Assembly (NCBI RefSeq): GCF_020687765.1
Contig: NZ_JAJEWJ010000002.1
Span: 310,001-374,000 of the forward strand
Direction: 5' to 3'
Length of the DNA stretch: 64,000 bases
Source of the DNA: Sphingobacterium sp. FBM7-1
Lineage (GTDB): Bacteria > Bacteroidota > Bacteroidia > Sphingobacteriales > Sphingobacteriaceae
A program made the position numbers and the translations under genes. Position 1 is the first letter of the stretch. Each line of letters begins with the position of its first letter. Positions 9,723-19,489 of this stretch are shown piece after piece. The notes beneath the pieces were generated by a model that made no database searches, was not told the DNA's origin, and saw nothing but the letters and a program-made list of their open reading frames with translations.

Positions 9723-11186
9723 ATGAAAATATGGTATAGCGTTCTAATGGTCTCGGTACTGTTTCTGAGCAGCTCCTGCCAAAAATGGCTGGAATTGAAA
9801 CCAGAGAACCAACAGGTGACGGATGACTATTGGGCCAATAAAGAAGAAGCAGAAGCCGTTTTGGGAGCAGCTTACGTCGGGCTACAAAAAGCCGTTCCGG
9901 ATATCCTCAACTTTGGGGAGGCACGCGGGAACACGTTGAGCTTAGCCGGTTTGGTCGATGTAGATCTTGTGCGATTGAAAGGCTTTTCTATTTTACCGTC
10001 CAATAAGCTGGTAAAATGGAGCAACTTTTATCAAATTATCAATTATGCTAACATGGTTATAAAATACGCACCCGACGTGGTGGAACGAGACCCATCCTTT
10101 AACCAGGCCGTCATGCAGTCTTATTTGTCGGAAGCGTATTTTCTTCGAGCGTTGAGCTACTTCTATATCGTTCGGACCTTTGGAGATGCCCCCCTCATCC
10201 TAGAACCGTATATGAACGATCATGAAGCGTATGAAATAGCAAAATCATCGAAAGCGCAGTTGCTCCTACAGATCGAACACGATTTGACAACAGCATTAAC
10301 GAACAGCAAAGAAATATGGCCTACCGTATGGGAAACAAAAGGTCGTGCGACCAAATGGGCGATCCACGCGGCGTTGGCCGATGTATACCTATGGATGGAA
10401 GAATACGACAAAGCCATTATATCCTGCAATGCTGTGTTGGAGTCGGGACGAGTGGGCCTAATCCAAGGACGCGTAAATACGACAAACAACTGGTTTACTA
10501 TTTTTAGCGAAGGAAATACCAACGAGGGCATCTTTGAAATACAGTTTGATAATTCGAAAGCCCAAAACAATAAATTGATGGATCTATTCGGAGCTTCCTA
10601 CAATTGGATTATCTCGAATTATGCGTTGACACTCTTTGCACAAGATGCCGAAGACCTTCGTGGACAGGGTGCATCCTACGCGAATGACCTTAAAATTTGG
10701 AAGTATCTCGGCGCAGAAGCGGGAACGGGAATAGCTCGCTCCTTTAGTGATCAGAATTGGATTGTATACCGTATGGCCGACATTTATCTAATGAAAGCAG
10801 AAGCTTTGATCATGAAGGGCGAAAGCTTCTACCCAGCCGCCATAGAGCTTATCACGGCGGTGCGTTCCCGCGCGGGCGTATCGAGGCCCCTAGATGCCGG
10901 GAATACCGAGCTACAGTTACTGCATGCCCTGCTCGAAGAAAGAGGTAAAGAATTCGTGGCAGAAGGGAAACGCTGGTTTGATCTTTTACGTATCGCGCAG
11001 CGGAACGATTACCGGTATAAAGACTATTTTATCGAACAGGTGTTGGCCGGAAATGCGGGTGCTTCCGCACCGGTCATCCGTGCCCAGTTGATGGACGAGA
11101 ATGCCCATTACCTGCCAATTCACATCGACGAGTTGCGGTACAATAGGCTGTTAGTTCAAAACCCTTATTACGAACATTTAAATTAA
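9723..11186 (+). CDS. SusD/RagB-type surface glycan-binding lipoprotein (cassette 1, first SusD)
   Basis: 487 aa from the ATG at 9723. An upstream in-frame ATG at 9657 exists, but it lies inside the SusC gene and would bury the signal peptide. The lipoprotein signal MKIWYSVLMV continues to LFLSSSC with Cys19. The mature start CQKWLELKPENQ and the end LVQNPYYEHLN are SusD-like, and TPR-type helices with YFLRALSYFYIVRTFGD and GKRWFDLLR are visible. It is paralogous to the SusD at 57531, which shares KWLELKP, DYW and NFYQIINYANMVI/TFYRIINYCNNVI. It forms the lid of the SusC channel encoded just upstream. The FAS1 gene follows after 7 bp. Confidence 0.93.
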   Translation: MKIWYSVLMVSVLFLSSSCQKWLELKPENQQVTDDYWANKEEAEAVLGAAYVGLQKAVPDILNFGEARGNTLSLAGLVDVDLVRLKGFSILPSNKLVKWSNFYQIINYANMVIKYAPDVVERDPSFNQAVMQSYLSEAYFLRALSYFYIVRTFGDAPLILEPYMNDHEAYEIAKSSKAQLLLQIEHDLTTALTNSKEIWPTVWETKGRATKWAIHAALADVYLWMEEYDKAIISCNAVLESGRVGLIQGRVNTTNNWFTIFSEGNTNEGIFEIQFDNSKAQNNKLMDLFGASYNWIISNYALTLFAQDAEDLRGQGASYANDLKIWKYLGAEAGTGIARSFSDQNWIVYRMADIYLMKAEALIMKGESFYPAAIELITAVRSRAGVSRPLDAGNTELQLLHALLEERGKEFVAEGKRWFDLLRIAQRNDYRYKDYFIEQVLAGNAGASAPVIRAQLMDENAHYLPIHIDELRYNRLLVQNPYYEHLN

Positions 11187-11193
11187 TCGAAAG

Positions 11194-12810
11194 ATGAAAA
11201 CAAAAAGACAATATTGGAACTGGGGGCTCCTGATCTTTATGGGTTGGGTGCTGACTTTGGTAAGCTCCTGTAAAGACGCTTTCGAAGAAAATACGTACAC
11301 CGCTTTTGAAGAAACACCTATCGGACTCTACTTGAAAAATAATGAAGAACAGTACGGTCTTTGGGTAGAAATCCTTCAAAAAGCAGATCTATACAATACA
11401 TTAAATCTGGATGCGATTTATACCCACTTCGTGCCAACAAATGAGGGGGTGAAAAGGTATTTAGCCGCTTCGGACCTGACCGCTGTTTCAGATATAACCC
11501 AAGAAGAGGCCGCTCTTTTAGTCAAATATCATTTAATTGCAGGAGCGGAAGTGGGTTTTGCACAATTTCAAAGTGGTGCGATAAGCCAATTAAACGCGAC
11601 GGACGATAATCTTTTCGTCGAATTTAGAGACGGCGGAACGGACGCTATCTATTTGAACGGCGTGTCCCGGTTCAATAGCTACGATATCAAAGCAACCAAC
11701 GGTATTATTCATACCATAGATGATGTGCTCGTGCCGCTGGTCGAGACGATCTACGACCGATTGGAAGAGGAAGAACGGTGGAGTCTGTTTGCTCAGCTGG
11801 TCGAACTTACGGGGTATCAGGAAAGGTTGGCAACCGTCTATACCGAGACGACCGATCCACTCGGTAATCCCATTCAACAAAGGTTTAAATATACGGCCTT
11901 CGTGGTCAGCAACGAAACCTACACGAAAGAAGGGATAAACGGGCTGCCGGACCTATTGGAGAAACTCGGCGTCGTAGCGGGAACAGATTATACAGACCCA
12001 TCGAACGGACTAAACAAATACGTCGCTTACCATTTGCTAGCGCAACAGCGTTCGTATAGCGATTTAGGCCAATTCCCCGAAGGCATAACCAAAATGAATC
12101 TACAAACGATGGCGCCGAATGAACTACTCAAAGTATCTGAAAGTGGCGTAGGCTTGGTGCTTAATAAGAACGAGGAGACGGGAGAGTCCGTTGCGCTTGT
12201 TGAAACCAATATCGCCTGTAAAAACGGAGTCATTCATGAGGTAGACAATTGGATGCCCTTGTTTCTGCCCGAACAGGTGCAGGTAATTTGGGAACTGACC
12301 GATTATCCGGACATCGAAGCGAATGTGAGTCAGTATCGCAATAATAACTTAGGTTCACAATATAACAAGACGTTTACCGCCAATGAGCTGACCAACATCA
12401 CCTGGTCCGCGCGGCCGGAATACAAACAGAATGTGGTCACTTATCGGAATAACAGGCCTTCAGAAGGGAACTGGTATAACCTCCTGAACCACGATCATCT
12501 GCGTGCGGAATTGGGTGAGTCGGGCTGGATAGAGTTCAAAGGGCCTACGATCGTAAAAGGGAAGTATAAAGTGTCGTTTGTTTGGCCGAGCCCTAAGCAT
12601 TCGTCACATACGGGGATTGCGGCATTTATTTTGGATAATGAAATGATCCATGCCCGTCTGGTGATATCGAACTCTCGGCAAGAACGCAATTTAACCCAAG
12701 CGATGGGTACCGTAGAATTTACAGAAACGACAGATCATACCTTGCGGATATTATCGTTAGATGGCCGTCTGATTACCATGGACTATCTGCAATTTGATCC
12801 GGTAGAATAA
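11194..12810 (+). CDS. FAS1 lipoprotein with two FAS1 modules and C-terminal beta-sandwich
   Basis: 538 aa. A lipoprotein signal ends LVSSC with Cys26. FAS1 module 1 (about 45-185) has YTHFVPTNEGV and IIHTIDDVLVPL; module 2 (about 190-360) has YTAFVVSNETY and VIHEVDNWMPL. The C-terminal 160 residues look like a carbohydrate-binding-type beta-sandwich: GWIEFKGPTIVKGKYKV, followed at the end by ITMDYLQFDPVE. Bacteroidota FAS1 proteins often carry an uncharacterised domain here (DUF5108-type); that assignment is from memory. The counterpart in cassette 2 is the 59032 gene, with WIEFKTPVVVRGRYKVWIGW and LDFIQFIPI. Probable role: surface glycan capture beside SusCD (inference). Confidence 0.8.
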   Translation: MKTKRQYWNWGLLIFMGWVLTLVSSCKDAFEENTYTAFEETPIGLYLKNNEEQYGLWVEILQKADLYNTLNLDAIYTHFVPTNEGVKRYLAASDLTAVSDITQEEAALLVKYHLIAGAEVGFAQFQSGAISQLNATDDNLFVEFRDGGTDAIYLNGVSRFNSYDIKATNGIIHTIDDVLVPLVETIYDRLEEEERWSLFAQLVELTGYQERLATVYTETTDPLGNPIQQRFKYTAFVVSNETYTKEGINGLPDLLEKLGVVAGTDYTDPSNGLNKYVAYHLLAQQRSYSDLGQFPEGITKMNLQTMAPNELLKVSESGVGLVLNKNEETGESVALVETNIACKNGVIHEVDNWMPLFLPEQVQVIWELTDYPDIEANVSQYRNNNLGSQYNKTFTANELTNITWSARPEYKQNVVTYRNNRPSEGNWYNLLNHDHLRAELGESGWIEFKGPTIVKGKYKVSFVWPSPKHSSHTGIAAFILDNEMIHARLVISNSRQERNLTQAMGTVEFTETTDHTLRILSLDGRLITMDYLQFDPVE

Positions 12811-12826
12811 TTTAAACCTCATTGTT

Positions 12827-14395
12827 ATGAAAAAGATAATTTATGCGGCAGTATGTTTAATGACCATACTTGCTGGTTGCAGCAAAAATTGGGACACCCA
12901 TTACGGGGAAGAAGAAGGAACCGTATCGCCCCTGAATCTGCTGGACTATTTGAAATCCCAGCCACAGTATTCCGACTTCGTCGCTAAGCTGGAACAGTAT
13001 GATTTGGCTGAGGAACTGGAGCGCGACCAAAACTTGACCATTTGGGCCGTTTCTAACGAGAAAATGAGCGCACTGGAAGCTTTGGGCGAGGATACGAAGT
13101 TTGTCCTCCGCTATCATATCAACAGTTTAATGTATGACAATACCAAGCTTAAGAGTGGGTTGCGCGTGATGACCTTCAACGGCAAGTACTTGTCCATTGA
13201 CAAGGAGGGAGAGGCTATACGCGTCGGTGATGCAACCGTCGTGAAAGGTAACCAGATCTGTCAGAATGGAGTCGTGCACGAGATCGATCAGCTATTGACG
13301 CCCGATTTGAGTATTTACGAATACCTAGCGTCGCTGGGTAATGAGTACTCCATTATCCGGGACACCATACTCGCCATGAACGATACCATTTTCGATCTCG
13401 AAAACAGTATTCCGATCGGCGTAGATCCGACGGGTAATACACTTTACGACTCGGTCTACGTCATCACAAATCCGATATTTGAACGCGTTAATATCCGTTC
13501 GGAATTTGCGAATGTAACCATGTTTCTACCGAATAATCAAGTGTTAGAAAAGTGCTTTGATAATTTGGGAACGCTTTACGACCAATTTGGAAAAGACTTT
13601 TTGTATACGGATTCACTGAAAGCTTATACCTGGATTAAAGAAGCCATATTCTATAACAACGTACTGGATGATGTGACGGAAGCGGATATTACCTCGGCTT
13701 TCGGGAGGTTATGGAAACCGAGCGTTCAGAAAGTCGACGCAGATTTTAAACGAATGAGTAACGGACGGATTTATGAAGTGACCCATCTCAAAATTCCGAA
13801 TAATGTCCATATCGACATGATCAAACAATTGTTTCATTATTGGGAGTTCGTTCCGGACGACGAAAAAGATGCATTATTTAAGCTGAATAATGTTACGAAT
13901 ATCGAGCCGAAAGACGAGGATAAAGTGACGTTCCCTACCATAGGGGTAGAGTTACAGTATCGTGTACTAAGGGTTGAGGGTGATCTGAACGATGACAAAC
14001 CCGCCTCTATTGAGTATACGCCGATAATGTTAGAGCGAAACGAAGACGGATCGACTGGATATAAGGCAGTCGAAGTACCGCCAGGAGAGTATAACCTGTA
14101 TATGGGGGTTAAGCACTCGAATCATCCCTTTGTCAACGTATATATCAACGATGCACCCGTCGCGCAGAACCTCAATGTGGAACCTTCGAACCCTTGGCAT
14201 TACGATCGTTCAACCAATACTGTACCGGGAACCAAATATAATGGTTGGGGCGGATTAGTCGGCCCAGTGATGATCGAAGGAGCAGATGTAACTTCATTTA
14301 AAATCAAAGTAGAGTTTGCCGGATTGGGTAAGGGGAATGTAGAACGCTTAGATCTGTACCACTGGGCATTGATCCCGACACAAAATAACTATTAA
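12827..14395 (+). CDS. FAS1 lipoprotein with two FAS1 modules and C-terminal beta-sandwich
   Basis: 522 aa. The lipobox LAGC gives Cys18. Mature N-terminus SKNWDTHYGEEEG. FAS1 module 1 (about 35-165) has LTIWAVSNEKM and VVHEIDQLLTPD; module 2 (about 170-330) has VTMFLPNNQVL and IYEVTHLKIP. The C-terminal part (about 360-522) is beta-rich and ends VERLDLYHWALIPT, the same kind of closing strand as in the 11194 product. Its stop overlaps the next SusC start by one base (TAATG), so the two are probably translationally coupled. The cassette 2 counterpart is at 60691. Function is inferred from context only. Confidence 0.8.
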   Translation: MKKIIYAAVCLMTILAGCSKNWDTHYGEEEGTVSPLNLLDYLKSQPQYSDFVAKLEQYDLAEELERDQNLTIWAVSNEKMSALEALGEDTKFVLRYHINSLMYDNTKLKSGLRVMTFNGKYLSIDKEGEAIRVGDATVVKGNQICQNGVVHEIDQLLTPDLSIYEYLASLGNEYSIIRDTILAMNDTIFDLENSIPIGVDPTGNTLYDSVYVITNPIFERVNIRSEFANVTMFLPNNQVLEKCFDNLGTLYDQFGKDFLYTDSLKAYTWIKEAIFYNNVLDDVTEADITSAFGRLWKPSVQKVDADFKRMSNGRIYEVTHLKIPNNVHIDMIKQLFHYWEFVPDDEKDALFKLNNVTNIEPKDEDKVTFPTIGVELQYRVLRVEGDLNDDKPASIEYTPIMLERNEDGSTGYKAVEVPPGEYNLYMGVKHSNHPFVNVYINDAPVAQNLNVEPSNPWHYDRSTNTVPGTKYNGWGGLVGPVMIEGADVTSFKIKVEFAGLGKGNVERLDLYHWALIPTQNNY

Positions 14396-17300
14396 TGAAC
14401 CGAATATTAGCTGAATATATGACGAATATAATGAAGAGGAGGATGTGGCGCTCGCTATTGATTACAGTTTTAGCCTGTGGAGTGGGACAGGCAGTCGCAC
14501 AAACGACGATTACGGGAAAGGTCGTGAGCAATTATGACAAGAGCCCAGTGTCGGATGCGGTGGTGACTGTGCTCAATACCACGTCCAATATCCGCACAAA
14601 GAAAGATGGATCTTTTACGTTAAAGGACGTAGAGGACGGTGCTACCACCATTCGGGTATGGAGCCCCGGCTATTATGAATCACATGTCGAAATATTAGGA
14701 CGTACTACCTTCGAGATCACGTTGATCGGTGAAGGTAGAACCAACTACGTCAATGTCGTAGAAGGGACATTTTCCGATAAAAACACCAGTGTGCTGTCCG
14801 ACAATGACTACCGTGTCGGTGCGGCGGATATCGAACAGGTGCTGACGGGCGAGATGCCGGGGTTACGGGTGTTGAACAAAAGCGGCATGGTCACCGAGGG
14901 CGGAATGTTGAACTTTCGAGGCGTACGTTCGTTCGATGCAGAAAACACCCCCTTGATCGTTGTTGATGGAATCCCTTATTTGCCGGATTTAGGGAATTCG
15001 CCTATTATAGGCGGGTATTCCCGGGGGATGTTTGCACCATTTGCCTTACAGGATATTAAACATATCCGTTTATTAAAAGGAGCAGAGACTGCACGGTACG
15101 GATCCCTAGGCTCCAACGGTGTCCTCTTGCTGGAAACTTCCTCGTCGGACGACCTGGAAACCGTGGTAGAATTTAAAGGTAATTATGGAATTGCCCATAA
15201 TTACAATACGATTCCGCTATTGGGGGGTAGTGACTATAAAAGCTTATTGGGAACCGTAGGAATGACGCAATACGAAGATATGGGCGACTTACTAACACGG
15301 TTTCCTTTCCTCCGCGACGATCCGGATTACTATTATAATTTCCGCTATAACAATGCGACGGATTGGCAAGATGTGATCTACAGGAACGCGTTTGTTACCG
15401 ATAATCATTTGCGTATTAAGGGCGGTGATGCGGTGGCGAAATACGATCTATCTTTGGGCGTACTGAGCCAACAAGGGACATTGGATCAAACAGCGACTAC
15501 GCGTTACAGCACCCGTCTGAATTCCAGCATTAACCTGGGCGGTAAGTTCGATTTAAAAGCGATCACGGCACTGACGTACAGTACCTCCAAGATGCAAGAG
15601 CAGGGCATCCTACCCGCAACAAGTCCGTTAATGTCGGCACTTTACCGGGCGCCGATTCTAAGTCCCTTTCTAAAGGATGCAGACAATAATATTTTGCCAG
15701 AGCTCGATGGTGTCGGTCAGTTTGGGGTTTCCAATCCGCTCGCCCTTTTGCAAACGGGAGATTTTAAGTCGGATATCTACGATGTCTTCGTACAGGCCAA
15801 CTTGGGTTACCAAGCTACCGATCGCTTTCGACTTAACGCTGTCTTAGGTCTTTTCTCCAATTACACGCGGCAGAACACTTTCATCCCGGGATTATCAAGT
15901 GGCACCATCTTGCCATTAGAAAATGGAATAGCGTTGAACACGGCGAGAGCAGGAGCCGGACAAACTTCCAATATTTCTTGGAATGTTTATGGAACGTATC
16001 ACAAGAACTGGAACCGCGATGAAGCTTACTTTGGCGGTGGGGTACAAGGTCTTTTGACCTCGCAGGAGTATGATGCCGGAAGTGGACGAAATACAAGTTC
16101 AGATTTTTACCGAACCCTCAATTATGTGAATAATGCTGGTCGCCTGTTTTGGGGATACAACGAACAGTGGAATTGGATGAACGTGTATGGGTATACCCAG
16201 TATAACTGGCGTAGTCTCGCCAAATTAGACGTCAGCCTGAGTGTCGATGGCACCTCTGTATCTGGTGTAAACGCGAATCGTTTTGGTGTTTTTCCTGCGG
16301 CCGACTTATCGCTACTACTGTCGAATACGGCACTTTTAAAAGACATCAACAGCATAGATAATTTGGTGTTTAAGATTGGATATGCTAAGACTGGGAATAG
16401 CCGTTTTTCGTCGAAGATTGGACAGGCATATTATGGAAGCCAGCTCTACCGGCAGCTAGCGGGAATTGTGGTAGGGAATATCCCGAACCAAGGAATCCGC
16501 TGGGAGGACAACGAAAACTGGCAGGCCAATTTGATTTTTTCTGGTATTAATCAACGGCTGAATGTGAATGTAGGCTATTATTTTAACCGGGCAAGTAACC
16601 TATTGAATGCCTTCCCGGTCTCTCCGATCGGTGGCATCGACCGGATTTATATGAACGGTGGAGCGATACATAACCAAGGCCTCGAAGTCGACATGAATGT
16701 TGCCGTAATCGATAACCGCAACTGGTCGCTTACCTGGCGGGGTAACCTATCCACACTGGATAGCAAAGTAAAAAGGCTAGTCGGCGGTGCGGACATGCTA
16801 CATCAGCAAGCCGATGGTGTCACGCGTATTAACCGCGTGGGCGAATCCCCCTTCTCTTATTATGGCGCTCGTTTTCTAGGTGTTATTTCCAGCGAGGCGG
16901 AGGCAAACGCTTTAGGTCTGCAAGACTACAAAAATCGTTTTTTTGGTGCGGGAGATGCCCGTTTTAACGATACCAATAGCGACGGTGTAATTGACACCGA
17001 AGACCAAGAACTGCTTGGCAATAGCTTGCCAAACCTTTTCGGAGGGACCTCACTGGCGATCCGTTACAAAAATATCCACCTGCAAGGGTTGCTCAGTTTC
17101 AGCAAAGGAAACCGCATGTACAACGGTTTGCGTCGCGGTTTGGAGCGTATGGACAGTTATGCGAATCAATCTGAGGCGACACTACGCCGCTGGCAAACGG
17201 ACGGACAACAGACCAACATTCCCCAAGCAGCTTACGGCGATCCGATGGAAAATGCGCGTTTTTCTAGCCGCTGGATAGAAGACGCTTCGTTCCTTCGGAT

Positions 17301-17520
17301 AGAAAATATCACGCTGTCCTATAAATTCGGACAACACCGGCTGAATGTACTTTCTAACTCCGAGTGGTATATCGCAGGTGAAAACCTCTTTACCTGGAGT
17401 GATTATCTAGGATTGGATCCCGTGACGGCCTATAGCAATTCGATTAGCTATTTGGGAGCAGACTATGGTAAGATTCCATTGCCACGTACATTTAAATTTG
17501 GTGTTAACATTAAGCTGTAA
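14395..17520 (+). CDS. SusC-like TonB-dependent transporter, divergent type (cassette 1, second SusC)
   Basis: 1041 aa from 14395; the ATG at 14431 (MKRRMWRSLL) gives a cleaner signal peptide ending GQAVAQ and may be the true start. A carboxypeptidase-regulatory-like domain (TITGKVVSNYDKSPVSDA) is followed by an unusual plug with no clear EEVVVTG box. The SusC plug signature is shifted: LIVVDGIPYLPD, then HIRLLKGAETARYGSLGSNG, where Lys-Gly-Ala-Glu replaces the usual Lys-Asp-Ala. The barrel ends GVNIKL rather than in an aromatic residue. The gene overlaps both neighbours by one base (TAATG at each end). The second SusC of cassette 2 (62161) sits in the same position. It may transport a second product or partner the first SusC (inference). 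Confidence 0.88.
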   Translation: MNRILAEYMTNIMKRRMWRSLLITVLACGVGQAVAQTTITGKVVSNYDKSPVSDAVVTVLNTTSNIRTKKDGSFTLKDVEDGATTIRVWSPGYYESHVEILGRTTFEITLIGEGRTNYVNVVEGTFSDKNTSVLSDNDYRVGAADIEQVLTGEMPGLRVLNKSGMVTEGGMLNFRGVRSFDAENTPLIVVDGIPYLPDLGNSPIIGGYSRGMFAPFALQDIKHIRLLKGAETARYGSLGSNGVLLLETSSSDDLETVVEFKGNYGIAHNYNTIPLLGGSDYKSLLGTVGMTQYEDMGDLLTRFPFLRDDPDYYYNFRYNNATDWQDVIYRNAFVTDNHLRIKGGDAVAKYDLSLGVLSQQGTLDQTATTRYSTRLNSSINLGGKFDLKAITALTYSTSKMQEQGILPATSPLMSALYRAPILSPFLKDADNNILPELDGVGQFGVSNPLALLQTGDFKSDIYDVFVQANLGYQATDRFRLNAVLGLFSNYTRQNTFIPGLSSGTILPLENGIALNTARAGAGQTSNISWNVYGTYHKNWNRDEAYFGGGVQGLLTSQEYDAGSGRNTSSDFYRTLNYVNNAGRLFWGYNEQWNWMNVYGYTQYNWRSLAKLDVSLSVDGTSVSGVNANRFGVFPAADLSLLLSNTALLKDINSIDNLVFKIGYAKTGNSRFSSKIGQAYYGSQLYRQLAGIVVGNIPNQGIRWEDNENWQANLIFSGINQRLNVNVGYYFNRASNLLNAFPVSPIGGIDRIYMNGGAIHNQGLEVDMNVAVIDNRNWSLTWRGNLSTLDSKVKRLVGGADMLHQQADGVTRINRVGESPFSYYGARFLGVISSEAEANALGLQDYKNRFFGAGDARFNDTNSDGVIDTEDQELLGNSLPNLFGGTSLAIRYKNIHLQGLLSFSKGNRMYNGLRRGLERMDSYANQSEATLRRWQTDGQQTNIPQAAYGDPMENARFSSRWIEDASFLRIENITLSYKFGQHRLNVLSNSEWYIAGENLFTWSDYLGLDPVTAYSNSISYLGADYGKIPLPRTFKFGVNIKL

Positions 17521-19160
17521 TGAAGAATATGAGTATGAGAAGGACTTTTTTCGTATGTGGAATTGCCACGATGGCCCTTACCTTTGGGGGGTGTTCCGAT
17601 TATTTTGAAGTGGATACGAACGATATTTTATTGGATAAAGATTATGTAAAGGAATCTAATGAACTTTACTCGGGCTATATGGGGGTGGCCTCCAAGATGC
17701 AGGCCATCGCGGATCAGACCGTGTTTCTGAGTGATCTGCGTACGGATTTGCTCGAGCCTACGGTAAATGCCCCACAAGATCTTTGGGATCTCTACAATTT
17801 TAAAGAAAAGCCAGGCAATAGCTTTGCTAACCCTCGGCCGTATTACGATTTAATCGTTAACGCAAATGCTTACCTGAGTAAGATTATCGCGTACAGAAAA
17901 AACAACCCCACCGCCATTGAGGAGGCGCATTATCAAGCTTTGATCTCCGGAACAATACGTTTTAAGGTGTGGACGTATCTGACGCTTGGCAAGCTGTATG
18001 GACAAGTAGCGTACTTCGATGATCCAGATCTCAATCTGGACAAGATCGGTGAGATTCCCGTGATCGGGTTCGATGAATTAATTCCACGCTTGATCGCTTT
18101 GATGGAAAGCGGTGTGGACGGCGTAAATGGTTTGTATGAAACCAACTGGGGGAATATTCTATATCCGGGTGTGCCGGCCAACGAGCAAGATTTGGTGTGG
18201 AATATGATCTGTCCGTCACCTGCACCTCTCCGTATGGAATTATACCTGTGGAACAAAGACTATCAGCGTGTCGTGGATGTTGGTATTCCGTTTATATATG
18301 ACAACGGCGGCCGGCGTTATAAAGTAGATAACCAAGATTATAACGGCGAATGGATACAGGTCTTTACGCGGGATCCCATTACGAAAACCCGTGTGCTTAT
18401 CAATATCGTACCGTACGATTTTGAAAGAAACCAAACGAATCGCTTGATCAGCTTTTTTTCCAACCAGGAACCATCGCTCTACTATTTAAAGCCTACGGAA
18501 GTAGCCATGCAACGGCATGCGTCCCAGTTACGCTATGACGGGCATACCTTAGGTGACCAATATCGCGGAGAGAATTATACCTATTTTTTCCAGAATGGAC
18601 AGTGGGTGATCCGGAAGTTCTCCAGAGATCGGGAGAGTGCTTCGGAAATTTATAAAAACAATGTGCATATCGTCATCTATCGCGATTCGGATGTCCATTT
18701 TTTCCTGATCGAAGCGTTGAACAACCTCGGGAAATTCAGCCAAGCAGAGGCTCTATTGAACGATGGTATCGAGCAATATGTCATTCGTAATGTAGGAAAT
18801 CTACAAGCGCCTTTTGATGATGAAGTGATGAACGCTGAATTAAAGCGGAATTGGGGTATCCGCCGTCGAGTCAATCTCGGTCCGGTTTTTCCGCAGGGCT
18901 TGTCTAAAGAGGATATTGATACCGAAGCGGAAAAGCTGGAGTATATGGAGGCCTTAGACCGCTTAGTAGCAGAAGAAACCCTGATGGAAAGTGCTGGTGA
19001 AGCAAAAGCTTATTTCGCATTGATGCGTATTGCGAAGCGATGGAATGATCCGTCGATCTTGGCCGATATCGTTTCTGCCAAATACCCAGACGGGCAAAAG
19101 CAACAGGTTCGCGGGCATCTGATGAACGAACAGAACTGGTTTGTGCAATATCCGTTATGA
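17520..19160 (+). CDS. SusD-like surface lipoprotein (cassette 1, second SusD)
   Basis: 546 aa. The lipobox FGGC gives Cys25. Starts at 17529 or 17535 (MSMRR, MRR) are also possible, but the TAATG overlap supports 17520. Mature N-terminus SDYFEVDTNDILL. SusD-type helices are visible (TIRFKVWTYLTLGKLYGQV, VHFFLIEALNNLGKFSQAEALL), and the protein ends NEQNWFVQYPL. It is more diverged from ordinary SusD than the 23400 product. Last gene of operon A; a strong terminator lies 113 bp downstream. Confidence 0.85.
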   Translation: MKNMSMRRTFFVCGIATMALTFGGCSDYFEVDTNDILLDKDYVKESNELYSGYMGVASKMQAIADQTVFLSDLRTDLLEPTVNAPQDLWDLYNFKEKPGNSFANPRPYYDLIVNANAYLSKIIAYRKNNPTAIEEAHYQALISGTIRFKVWTYLTLGKLYGQVAYFDDPDLNLDKIGEIPVIGFDELIPRLIALMESGVDGVNGLYETNWGNILYPGVPANEQDLVWNMICPSPAPLRMELYLWNKDYQRVVDVGIPFIYDNGGRRYKVDNQDYNGEWIQVFTRDPITKTRVLINIVPYDFERNQTNRLISFFSNQEPSLYYLKPTEVAMQRHASQLRYDGHTLGDQYRGENYTYFFQNGQWVIRKFSRDRESASEIYKNNVHIVIYRDSDVHFFLIEALNNLGKFSQAEALLNDGIEQYVIRNVGNLQAPFDDEVMNAELKRNWGIRRRVNLGPVFPQGLSKEDIDTEAEKLEYMEALDRLVAEETLMESAGEAKAYFALMRIAKRWNDPSILADIVSAKYPDGQKQQVRGHLMNEQNWFVQYPL

Positions 19161-19272
19161 TAAGTCTGCATTTGCTCGCCGCCGTAACTGCCGGGAGGAT
19201 CTGACTGTCGCGTTGAAAAAAGCGTTAGCACAGGATTTTATCAATAAAACGGTGTTTCAATAACCGTTGACT

Positions 19273-19312
19273 AGCTTCCCACGAGATTTATAGCCTCGTG
19301 GGAAGCTCTTTT
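19273..19312 (+). terminator. Rho-independent terminator closing operon A
   Basis: AGCTTCCCACGAG (19273-19285) pairs perfectly with CTCGTGGGAAGCT (19295-19307) across a 9-nt loop and is followed directly by a T-rich tail (CTCTTTTTC). This is the strongest terminator in the window. It ends the 16-kb operon A 113 bp after the last SusD stop codon. Confidence 0.9.
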
Positions 19313-19489
19313 TCTAAGGCAAACAATATGCTCTCGCATACCACGAGCCGCACAGCACACGAAAATCCATCATTTTTCTGGCGAAAATATACCCCATTCC
19401 GAAAGTTGAATTTAACAGAAAAAACAGCCTCCAATGCCACTTAAACGAAGTTTTTTGCCTTGTTTTTTCGAAATAAGAAAAGTCTTTTT

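Noticed and set aside
19159-19263. Protein-like tail after the last SusD (FARRNCREDLTVALKKALAQ) in a shifted frame, suggesting a frameshifted SusD end or gene remnant
   Set aside because: The SusD already ends normally (NWFVQYPL), the shifted frame has an upstream stop near 19121 and no ATG, and no family is recognised. Could be chance.
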